Assembly (NCBI GenBank): GCA_035406685.1
Contig: DAONLM010000174.1
Location: forward strand, 1 to 6,266
Length of the DNA stretch: 6,266 bases
DNA from: DAONLM01 sp035406685
GTDB lineage: Bacteria > Spirochaetota > GWE2-31-10 > MWDO01
Reading direction: 5' to 3'
Below are positions 1 through 6,006 of this stretch, one piece after another. Position 1 is the first letter of the stretch. Each line of letters begins with the position of its first letter. The notes beneath the pieces were generated by a model. It searched no databases and was not told the origin of the DNA. It saw only the letters and a program-made list of their open reading frames with translations. The position numbers were made by a program, and so were the translations under genes.

Positions 1-2
1 CA

Positions 3-296
3 AAACAGGATTACAGATTTTTGAAGAAGATCCATGCTGATCTTAATTTTTTCAGTATGGGTGCTTTACTGAGGAGAATTATCCTACTCTTTTTAGAAGA
101 GTACGAGAAACTTGGTATTACCGGCGTAGAGATGAAGTGTAGTATAATAACATTAAGGTTATTCTTGAGGCTAACAAAAATAAAAGAATGGAATAAGAGC
201 AGAGAATTATCCCACTTTCAAGGCAAAACTACCCCATTCTACAAGGCAATCTACAACGATTGCTATCAGGTAGTAGGTTTTGAGACATACTATTGA
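3..296 (+). CDS. 3' part of an RHH-like small protein, paralog of the gene at 2215-2733 (5' end outside window)
   Basis: The frame is open from the left edge of the window to a TGA at 294-296. The TTG at 21 has no ribosome binding site, and the homology continues upstream of it to codon 3 (KQDYRF), so the true start is probably outside the window. The first ~25 residues align with residues 71-97 of the protein at 2215-2733: both carry the pattern Y..LK.IH..LN.FSM..L.R.I, with 11 of 19 identities in KQDYRFLKKIHADLNFFSM against its partner. That segment reads as the two helices of a ribbon-helix-helix fold. The C-terminal ends also look alike (YNDCYQVVGFETYY against FDSKFRLLEIKFI), while the middle differs. 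Function is unknown; DNA binding is inferred from the fold guess. Its GC (about 35%) is clearly above that of the dehydrogenase gene. Whether the gene is intact cannot be judged. Confidence 0.6.
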   Translation, partial: KQDYRFLKKIHADLNFFSMGALLRRIILLFLEEYEKLGITGVEMKCSIITLRLFLRLTKIKEWNKSRELSHFQGKTTPFYKAIYNDCYQVVGFETYY

Positions 297-356
297 AAAA
301 ATTTATTTCAAATTATACAAAAAAATAAATTAGTCTATTACAATCATTTCTCAAAC

Positions 357-412
357 AAAATTAACCTTTAGGATAATTCTATCTTTTTTTCACTGCTTAA
401 AAATAAAATCAC
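357..412 (+). repeat. Copy A of a non-coding element found downstream of both RHH-like genes
   Basis: The order is AAAATTA (357-363), TTAGGATAA (368-376), TTCTATC (377-383), a 14-nt spacer, then TAAAAATAAAATC (398-410). The same blocks in the same order, with spacings differing by only 2 nt, occur on the minus strand at 2166-2116. Over the aligned blocks 32 of 34 bases match. The copy begins 60 nt after the stop of the RHH-like gene at 3-296, in that gene's orientation. The surrounding 297-452 interval holds no gene and no convincing GC-rich terminator. Confidence 0.5.
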
Positions 413-452
413 CGCCGTCAATAAGAAATTTGAGTAAGTTAAGATTAATCAT

Positions 453-2021
453 TTATGGTAAATTTTTTAAACCTGGTTTATACATAACATCTCTATTTCC
501 AATCTCAATACCATATACATTTTTATAAAAAGAAACAAATCCCTGCCAACCACCGGCAATTGCTCCCCATAAGCCACCAGAAAAACAAGCCCCACTCGAG
601 ATAAAAAGATTTTTTAAAATTTTTGGTGCCATCCTTTTAATACCAAAATTTTCTGGCACCTGGGCAAGCCCACATATTGGATATTTTGAACCATAAGGCA
701 GATAAGAAGCAGGCGTCATTGTCAGTAAATGTTTTAAAGGTGGGTTTTTCTTAAAAATAGGCTCTACTTCCTGAACTATTTCAAGATATTTTTGAGCAAC
801 CTTCTCTTTTTCTTCTGTATATTTCTTATAATCAGTCTCTCTTAACTTACACCACCAATCTATCTTTTCTTGACTCTGTTCAGTCATTACTAAAGCCATT
901 ACATAATATTTATCATTATATAATTCTCTTGGAACCCATAATGCAAGTTTCCAGTTACTCTCATCTCTTCCTGGTTTTAGTCTATACACATGATAAGCAA
1001 TATCGATTAGTTTTGGATTTTCTTCAACTGTTTTTTTATCTACTAAATAATAGCAATAATAATCAGAATTTGGATAAGGAAGTTTTTCTATTTTTTTAAT
1101 AAGAGATCTAACCGCTGGGATATGTTGGCCACTCTTAATAAGATTCTTTATTGCATCCTGAGCAACAGAAAGTATAACATTATCAGATTCTTCTATTTTA
1201 TCTTTAATTCTAACCCCTTTTGCTTTTTTATTATCAAATACTATTTCATCTACTCTGGTATTTAATATCAACTTTCCGCCCATTTCAACAAATCTATCTG
1301 CAAGATTATTTGATAAGGATTGAAATGTAAAGCCTTCTGCTGGTTGTAAAGAACTATTTTCCAGAAAACTCTGAATCATAACCATTTCACCCATTGCTGT
1401 TACCTTATCAACATCAACTCCCATAAAGGCTTCTGGTGCGCAAAGAATATCAATTATATCTTGTGAAGAAACTCCAATGTGTTTGATAGTATCAAGATAT
1501 GGTTTGTCAAAGAGTAATTTAAAAACAGTATCAGGTATTGTAAAGAGCATTTTTATAGCCTGAAAAAATGTTGGTGGCAAATAAGCATGATGAAAAATAT
1601 CATTATAAAATTTTTTTATTTTCTTAAAAAATATCTCAAGACTTTTTCGCTCTTTTTCATCTTTTGCTCTTTTTAGTAACTCTTTATCACCATTTTTTGT
1701 AAATAAAAAAGGCTCTTTTTCTAATGGATAAAATTGAAATAATTTGTCCACAACTCGCCATTTTATATTTTTAACGCCTAAATATTTAAAGAGAAGTCCA
1801 AAAGGCTCATTATCCTGAAAATCGCTTGTCATTAATGGAATGTTTATATTATATACAATTTTTTCGTTATTATAAGTAGTAGCCTTAGGAAAAGCAGTAC
1901 AAAATCCGCCAGGGATTTTATTTAATTCATAAATTATAACTTCATCATCTGGTCTTGCCTTTTTTAATAATAAACCAGTAATTAACCCCCCAAGCCCAGC
2001 TCCAATTATAATAGTCTTCAT
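453..2021 (-). CDS. FAD-dependent oxidoreductase, phytoene desaturase / retinol saturase-like
   Basis: This 522-aa protein belongs to the CrtI/RetSat-type flavin amine-oxidase-like oxidoreductases (COG1233-like). The N-terminus is a dinucleotide-binding Rossmann fold: IIIGAGLGGL with G7, G9 and G12, an acidic residue E32 at the end of the second strand, then PGG at 37-39. Residues 227-262 carry the family block PAEGF..L...LADRF.EMGGK followed by N..V..I. A C-terminal FAD-contacting segment NLFISSGACFSGGLWGAIAG spans 471-490. There is no signal peptide and the length is usual for the family. The reaction is expected to be FAD-dependent desaturation or saturation of a polyene or other hydrophobic substrate; the sequence does not tell which. 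The start is the ATG at 2021, with GGAGGA 6 nt upstream (2028-2033). A TTG one codon earlier sits only 3 nt from that site. No carotenoid or quinone genes adjoin it, so a carotenoid role is not supported by context. Confidence 0.88.
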   Translation of the reverse strand: MKTIIIGAGLGGLITGLLLKKARPDDEVIIYELNKIPGGFCTAFPKATTYNNEKIVYNINIPLMTSDFQDNEPFGLLFKYLGVKNIKWRVVDKLFQFYPLEKEPFLFTKNGDKELLKRAKDEKERKSLEIFFKKIKKFYNDIFHHAYLPPTFFQAIKMLFTIPDTVFKLLFDKPYLDTIKHIGVSSQDIIDILCAPEAFMGVDVDKVTAMGEMVMIQSFLENSSLQPAEGFTFQSLSNNLADRFVEMGGKLILNTRVDEIVFDNKKAKGVRIKDKIEESDNVILSVAQDAIKNLIKSGQHIPAVRSLIKKIEKLPYPNSDYYCYYLVDKKTVEENPKLIDIAYHVYRLKPGRDESNWKLALWVPRELYNDKYYVMALVMTEQSQEKIDWWCKLRETDYKKYTEEKEKVAQKYLEIVQEVEPIFKKNPPLKHLLTMTPASYLPYGSKYPICGLAQVPENFGIKRMAPKILKNLFISSGACFSGGLWGAIAGGWQGFVSFYKNVYGIEIGNRDVMYKPGLKNLP

Positions 2022-2052
2022 CAAAAATCCTCCAAAAAAAATTAGTGGTGAA

Positions 2053-2081
2053 TATATATCAAAAAATTATTAAATAGTAAA
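2053..2081 (-). promoter_or_regulatory. Candidate promoter of the oxidoreductase gene
   Basis: On the minus strand TTTACT (2076-2081, 4/6 to the -35 consensus) is followed after 17 nt by TATATA (2053-2058, 4/6 to the -10 consensus). Transcription would start near 2046 and give a leader of about 25 nt that includes the GGAGGA ribosome binding site. Both hexamers are imperfect and the region is very AT-rich, so chance matches are likely. Confidence 0.3.
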
Positions 2082-2115
2082 TAAAATTTATTAGTTTTTT
2101 GGCTTTATAAAATCA

Positions 2116-2166
2116 GGGTTTTATTTTTAGGAAATTGAAATGATAAATTTATCCTAAGATAATTTT
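2116..2166 (-). repeat. Copy B of the non-coding element found downstream of both RHH-like genes
   Basis: Read on the minus strand, the order is AAAATTA (2166-2160), TTAGGATAA (2157-2149), ATTTATC (2148-2142), a 12-nt spacer, then TAAAAATAAAA (2129-2119) and CCC. It matches copy A at 357-412 block for block. It begins 48 nt after the stop of the RHH-like gene at 2215-2733, in the same orientation as that gene, which is the placement of copy A relative to its own gene. It contains a perfect 12-bp palindrome, GATAAATTTATC, at 2142-2153. Confidence 0.5.
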
Positions 2167-2214
2167 TTAAGTAAGAAAGATATAATTGGTAAAATTTAAA
2201 TAAAGTAGTAATTT

Positions 2215-2733
2215 TTAAATAAATTTTATCTCCAATAGCCTAAATTTTGAGTCAAAAGTAAGTAAAAAATACTGGTCGGGATTGGGATGGCGACGGATAT
2301 TAGGCGGCATCACCTTCCCCTTATCTTTTTTCACAACCACAGCCTTTTTTTTTCTTAATTCATCAAGTTTCTTTTTTAGCCTCTCAATTTTATCTTCAAA
2401 GTCTTTTTCTCCCAATGTCTCCACGCCAACAAAATATTCCTCCAGTATTTCCCTTACAAGCACAGCCATACTGAAAGTATTCAGATGGCTATGAATTAGT
2501 TTCAATTGGTTATACAATTTTTTGGAAAGATATACCCTTACTCTGTGTATTGCACAGACTATTGGGTATTCTTTTTCCCTTCTTTTTTCTTTGAGATGCT
2601 TTTTTTCAAGAATAGGAATAATTTTTTCAAAGATTTCTCTCATTAAACAAGAAAGTGAGATAGATCTCTTTTTTGCTAAATTTTTAATTTTTTCTAATAA
2701 AGTTTTATTTATAACAAAATCATACTTTTCCAT
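2215..2733 (-). CDS. Small protein with two tandem ribbon-helix-helix-like units, hypothetical
   Basis: This 172-aa protein is not confidently assigned to a named family. Residues 4-42 read as strand (YDFVINK), helix (TLLEKIKNLAKKRS) and helix (SLSCLMREIFEKIIPIL). Residues 63-104 repeat the plan: strand (HRVRVYLS), helix (KKLYNQLKLIHSHLN) and helix (FSMAVLVREILEEYF). LMREIF and LVREIL occupy equivalent places. This is the layout of ribbon-helix-helix DNA-binding folds, duplicated within one chain. A lysine/glutamate-rich, probably coiled-coil helix follows (108-131), then a basic linker and a C-terminal strand motif (QYFLLTFDSKFRLLEIKF). Leptospira DUF1564 proteins, as I recall them, also look like two RHH-like halves, but I see no direct match. 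The start is secure: AGGAGG at 2741-2746 lies 7 nt before the ATG. The first third is about 22% GC while the rest is about 37%, suggesting mixed or foreign origin. A DNA-binding regulator or a mobile-element accessory protein are both possible. Confidence 0.72.
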   Translation of the reverse strand: MEKYDFVINKTLLEKIKNLAKKRSISLSCLMREIFEKIIPILEKKHLKEKRREKEYPIVCAIHRVRVYLSKKLYNQLKLIHSHLNTFSMAVLVREILEEYFVGVETLGEKDFEDKIERLKKKLDELRKKKAVVVKKDKGKVMPPNIRRHPNPDQYFLLTFDSKFRLLEIKFI

Positions 2734-2831
2734 AATTTTTCCTCCTGAAATAAAAATTGTTTTCTAATTATTAATCACAAAATTTTTGAAAAAATCCTTT
2801 ACAAAATTTAAGAAAAAAATAAAAAATTTTA

Positions 2832-2850
2832 CCTAAAAATAAAATCTCCC
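2832..2850 (+). repeat. Partial inverted match (C) to the RHH-downstream elements
   Basis: CCTAAAAATAAAA at 2832-2844 is identical to the end of copy B (minus strand 2131-2119). The longer string TAAAAATAAAATC is identical to copy A at 398-410, and both A and C continue with N-CC. The match lies 98 nt upstream of the RHH-like gene start and is inverted relative to copy B, so B and C flank the gene as an inverted pair. The TTAGGATAA block is absent here. The sequence is AT-rich and of low complexity, so a chance match is possible. Confidence 0.3.
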
Positions 2851-2887
2851 ATTGGCTTCCTCACATCCTAAAATAATTTAATTTTTA

Positions 2888-2916
2888 TTGACATAATTAT
2901 ATTTTTATATAAAAAT
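2888..2916 (+). promoter_or_regulatory. Candidate sigma-70 promoter of the D-lactate dehydrogenase gene
   Basis: A perfect TTGACA (2888-2893) is followed after 17 nt by AAAAAT (2911-2916, 4/6 to the -10 consensus). TATAAA at 2908-2913 is a closer -10 sequence but leaves only 14 nt of spacer. Transcription would begin around 2923, giving a leader of about 48 nt before the ATG at 2971. The perfect -35 box is the main support. Confidence 0.5.
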
Positions 2917-2970
2917 AGTAGTGAGATTTTTAGAAATATTATAATCAAAATTATTAGTAAGGAGAAAGAT

Positions 2971-4017
2971 ATGAATATAAAAATAGCCTTTTTTGATTCA
3001 AAAATATATGATATTAATTCTTTTGAATCTGTTAATAAAAATTTTAACTATAATATAAAATATTTTGAAGAACATCTTAATGAAGACACGGCAAAATTAA
3101 CAAAGGATTTTAATGTTGTTTGTGCCTTTGTAAATGATAAAATAGATAGTAAAGTAATAGAAACTCTTTATAATAACAATATAAAACTCATTGCTTTAAG
3201 ATGCGCTGGTTATAATAATGTAGATCTAAAAAGTGCTTTTGGTAAAATTCATGTTGTTAGGGTACCGGCATATTCTCCTTATGCAGTTGCAGAACATGCT
3301 GTTGCTCTTATGCTTACTCTGAATAGAAAAATTCATAGAGCATATACAAGGACAAGAGATAGTAATTTTAATATAAATGGGCTTTTAGGTTTTGATATGT
3401 TCGGGAAAACTGCTGGCATCATTGGGACCGGTAAAATAGGTAAAATTGTTATAAATATTTTAAAAGGATTTGGAATGAATATTCTTGCTTATGATCCTTA
3501 TCCAGATTTTGAATTTTCTAAAGAGAAAGGATTTAAATATGTTGATTTAACTACTTTGTATAAAGAATCAGATATCATATCTTTGCATTCTCCACTTACA
3601 AATGATACTCATCATATGATAAATAAGGAAACTCTCTCTTTAATGAAAGATAATGTTATGCTAATTAATACAAGTAGAGGGGCTCTAATAAATACAAAAG
3701 ATTTAATAAATGCTTTAAAATCCAAAAAAATTGGTTATGCTGGTCTTGATGTTTATGAAGAAGAAAGTGAATATTTTTTTGAGGATTACTCTAACGAAAT
3801 TATTAGTGATGATACACTTGCTAGACTTTTAACTTTTAATAATGTTCTAATTACATCCCATCAGGCTTTTTTTACAAAAGAGGCTTTACAGAATATAGCA
3901 GAAACTACTCTTATGAACGTAAAAGAATATTTTGAAAATAATAACTTACCTAATGAAATATGTTACAAATGTGGCTCTTCTGTATGTCAGAAAAAGACAA
4001 CTGGAAAATGTTTTTAG
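2971..4017 (+). CDS. ldhA: D-lactate dehydrogenase (NAD-dependent 2-hydroxyacid dehydrogenase, LdhA type)
   Basis: This cytoplasmic enzyme should reduce pyruvate to D-lactate with NADH, regenerating NAD+ during fermentation. The fold is the D-isomer-specific 2-hydroxyacid dehydrogenase one. LIALRCAGYNNVDL (73-86) and VPAYSPYAVAEHAVALML (98-115) belong to the substrate and hinge region. GTGKIG (152-157) is the nucleotide loop, with D175 closing the second strand, which favours NAD over NADP. R236 in TSRG, E265 in DVYEEE and H297 in SHQAF are the expected catalytic Arg, Glu and His. The tail FFEDYSNEIISDD resembles the E. coli enzyme closely. The protein has 348 residues against about 330 in E. 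coli; the excess is a C-terminal tail with C331, C334, C339 and C347. AAGGAG at 2959-2964 lies 6 nt before the ATG, so the start is secure. The gene stands alone behind its own promoter and ends inside the stop of the convergent kinase gene. Activity on another 2-oxoacid cannot be excluded. Confidence 0.92.
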   Translation: MNIKIAFFDSKIYDINSFESVNKNFNYNIKYFEEHLNEDTAKLTKDFNVVCAFVNDKIDSKVIETLYNNNIKLIALRCAGYNNVDLKSAFGKIHVVRVPAYSPYAVAEHAVALMLTLNRKIHRAYTRTRDSNFNINGLLGFDMFGKTAGIIGTGKIGKIVINILKGFGMNILAYDPYPDFEFSKEKGFKYVDLTTLYKESDIISLHSPLTNDTHHMINKETLSLMKDNVMLINTSRGALINTKDLINALKSKKIGYAGLDVYEEESEYFFEDYSNEIISDDTLARLLTFNNVLITSHQAFFTKEALQNIAETTLMNVKEYFENNNLPNEICYKCGSSVCQKKTTGKCF

Positions 4018-5813
4018 TCTGCTAATGGTAATTCTATAAAAAAAGTAGTTCCTTTATCAGGTTCTGATTCAAAATATATTATGCCATTATGTTCAGAAAT
4101 AATTTTTTGTGAAATAGAAAGTCCCAGTCCTTCGTTATCTTTTTTCATTGAAAAGTATGGCTGAAATATATCGATTCCATTTTCTTTGTTTATACCACAT
4201 CCCTGATCTTTTATCTTTATAACAAGATAGTTTGTAAAACCTTTTCTTTTTTCAGAAAAAGATATTTCAATTTCGCCCTCTTTTTGCATAGATTCAATAG
4301 CATTTGTTAACAAATTGTCAAATACACTTTTTAACTGGAGTTCATCTCTTAAAATTTGCCAATCTCTTTCTGCGAATAAATTTATTCTGATATTATATGG
4401 ATTTGCAGAAAATAGATCCACGGATTTTTTTATAATTTGAATAATCCCTCCTTTTACAAGATTTGTATTTGGCAATCTTGCAAAATTGGAGAATTCTATC
4501 AATAACTGATTCAATCTATCAACTTCATTTATTATGGTATTAATCCCTTTGTTAAGAATTTCTTTAAAATAAGGATCATTTTCATTATATTTTTTTAGAA
4601 TTCTTTCTGAAGAAAGCCTTATTGGCGTTAAAGGATTCTTTAATTCATGAGCAAGTCTTTTTGCTATCTCCTGCCAGGTCTGAATCTTTTCTCTCTGCTG
4701 GAGTCTATTCTTTGATAATTCTATCTCCCCAATCATTGAATTAAAATAATCTGTTAAAATCCTAAATTCATCAGTAAAAGAAGATTCGAGAGAAAAATTA
4801 AGGTCTCCTGCTGCAATTCTTTTTGTAGCTGTTGCAAGATTGGAGATTGGTTCAATCAATTCATTACTTATAAAAATAGATATAAGAAAAACTATTATTA
4901 TAATTGGAAATAATACTGCTATAAACAGAATAATAAAACCAACTGTAAAAAAATTTTTATATAAAGAAACAATATTGTAATTTCTTAAAGAATTATCGAG
5001 TTCTTTGGTAACTTTATTAAAATATGGAAATATTTCAATTGCTATGTTTAAAAAACCTAATAAAGTATTATTTTCAATATCGATTATTTTTGCTGGTATT
5101 ATTAAAAATGTTCTATTTTCTTTTTCAATGGTAAATATGTTTTCCTTATTTTCATCAAACATAATCTTTTTGTCTTTAAAAATAGTATCAGGATAAAAAT
5201 TCTTCTTAATATTAAAAATATCCTCTCCTTTAAATCCTAAAAGCTCACCTTTGTCACTCCATATAGAGATATTTTTTATATTTTCAGAAATAGACAAATT
5301 CGCTATTTCTTCAAATCTTATATTGTTATTTTTTATCTTTTTATTCAAATTATTAACAGTTTGAATAAGAATATCTTTCTTTTCCTTATAATAACTCTTT
5401 ATTATCTCTTCAGAATAGTCAAGAGCCATTCCTATATTTTCAGAAAACCAGATATTCATAGAGGATTCTATAAATTTTGTTCCTATTTGAATAAAAGGTA
5501 TAATAGGCAAAAGAGCAACAAATACGAATAAAAGGGTAATTTTTAATTTTATCCTTGAGCCAAATTCCTTTTTAAAAGCCAAAATAAAGAGTCTTACTAT
5601 ATAAATAACGATAAAGATAAATAATATAATGGAAAGGATTACAAGAAATGCTATAAGAAAAACTTCTTTCTCAATAATTTCATCTTCTTTGGATTTAAAG
5701 ACCCTATTAACAACTCCTATTAAAAAAAATGATATAAAACACCAGAAGGAAAAAGAGATCAAAAGAGGAATATTTCTTAAAACTAATTTTAATAATTTTT
5801 TATTATTTAACAT
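4014..5813 (-). CDS. NtrY-like membrane sensor histidine kinase
   Basis: This 599-aa protein is built like NtrY-type kinases (COG5000-like). Hydrophobic segments at about 14-36, 50-79 and 88-112 precede an extracytoplasmic region (about 113-286), and a fourth segment spans about 288-316. A HAMP-like linker follows (about 317-368: EPISNLATATKRIAAGDL...). The HisKA block RLAHELKNPLTPIRLSSERI holds the phospho-accepting H389. The ATPase domain shows the N box (N504 in LLTNAIES), G1 (DQGCG, 536-540), F box (IFQPYFSMKK) and G2 (GLGLS, 562-566), ending GTTFFIELPL. All catalytic boxes are present, so the kinase should be active. No PAS domain lies between HAMP and HisKA, unlike classical NtrY. The signal and partner regulator are unknown; no response regulator is adjacent. 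The ATG at 5813 has no clear Shine-Dalgarno sequence, but no better start exists before the first membrane segment. Its TAA overlaps the dehydrogenase stop. Confidence 0.9.
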   Translation of the reverse strand: MLNNKKLLKLVLRNIPLLISFSFWCFISFFLIGVVNRVFKSKEDEIIEKEVFLIAFLVILSIILFIFIVIYIVRLFILAFKKEFGSRIKLKITLLFVFVALLPIIPFIQIGTKFIESSMNIWFSENIGMALDYSEEIIKSYYKEKKDILIQTVNNLNKKIKNNNIRFEEIANLSISENIKNISIWSDKGELLGFKGEDIFNIKKNFYPDTIFKDKKIMFDENKENIFTIEKENRTFLIIPAKIIDIENNTLLGFLNIAIEIFPYFNKVTKELDNSLRNYNIVSLYKNFFTVGFIILFIAVLFPIIIIVFLISIFISNELIEPISNLATATKRIAAGDLNFSLESSFTDEFRILTDYFNSMIGEIELSKNRLQQREKIQTWQEIAKRLAHELKNPLTPIRLSSERILKKYNENDPYFKEILNKGINTIINEVDRLNQLLIEFSNFARLPNTNLVKGGIIQIIKKSVDLFSANPYNIRINLFAERDWQILRDELQLKSVFDNLLTNAIESMQKEGEIEISFSEKRKGFTNYLVIKIKDQGCGINKENGIDIFQPYFSMKKDNEGLGLSISQKIISEHNGIIYFESEPDKGTTFFIELPLAD

Positions 5814-5849
5814 TATTGTTTAGTCTTTTTTAGCCAACATTCAATTTAA

Positions 5850-5878
5850 AATCTAATTTATTTTAGCAAAAAAGTCAA
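5850..5878 (-). promoter_or_regulatory. Candidate promoter of the histidine kinase gene
   Basis: On the minus strand TTGACT (5873-5878, 5/6 to the -35 consensus) is followed after 17 nt by TAGATT (5850-5855, 4/6 to the -10 consensus). Transcription would start near 5843, about 30 nt before the ATG at 5813. This fits the kinase being the first gene of its transcript, since the upstream sequence holds only a decayed transposase. Confidence 0.45.
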
Positions 5879-5958
5879 TTAAAAAAATAATAACTTGTAG
5901 TTACGTATTTAAATATTACCCCAACTTTGTAATAATAAAATTCATATCTTCTTTAAAC

Positions 5959-5976
5959 ATCTATAGTTATATAGAT
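5959..5976. repeat. Short AT-rich inverted repeat followed by a T-run on the plus strand
   Basis: ATCTATA (5959-5965) and TATAGAT (5970-5976) form a perfect 7-bp stem around a 4-nt loop. Six T in a row (5976-5981) follow on the plus strand. The stem has only one G-C pair, so a working terminator is doubtful. It lies between the transposase remnant and the kinase promoter and could be part of the decayed insertion-sequence end. The rest of 5879-6006 shows nothing I can identify. Confidence 0.25.
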
Positions 5977-6006
5977 TTTTTATTCTTTAATGGTACCTAC
6001 AATTTA

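Noticed and set aside
21..23. TTG at 21 as the start of the first RHH-like gene
   Set aside because: There is no ribosome binding site, and the homology to the paralog extends upstream through codon 3, so the frame is cut by the window edge.
293..311. TTGAAA / TTTCAA hairpin just after the first RHH-like gene as a terminator
   Set aside because: The 6-bp stem has one G-C pair and no T-run follows on the plus strand, so it is within chance for AT-rich DNA.
2022..2024. TTG one codon upstream as the oxidoreductase start
   Set aside because: It sits only 3 nt from the GGAGGA site, while the adjacent ATG has the normal 6-nt spacing.
2282..2767. Plus-strand open frames opposite the RHH-like gene (70 and 81 codons)
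   Set aside because: They are serine/phenylalanine-rich mirror translations of the lysine-rich minus-strand gene, lack ribosome binding sites and resemble nothing.
2757..2780. TTGT...TCACAA resembling a Rex (NADH-sensing repressor) operator near the dehydrogenase promoter
   Set aside because: The half-sites are spaced over 24 bp instead of the usual 18 bp, one arm is incomplete, and it lies over 100 bp upstream of the -35 box, beside the RHH-like gene instead.
5005..5823. Plus-strand open frames of 63-64 codons opposite the histidine kinase gene
   Set aside because: They overlap a well-supported kinase gene in antisense and have no ribosome binding site or family features.
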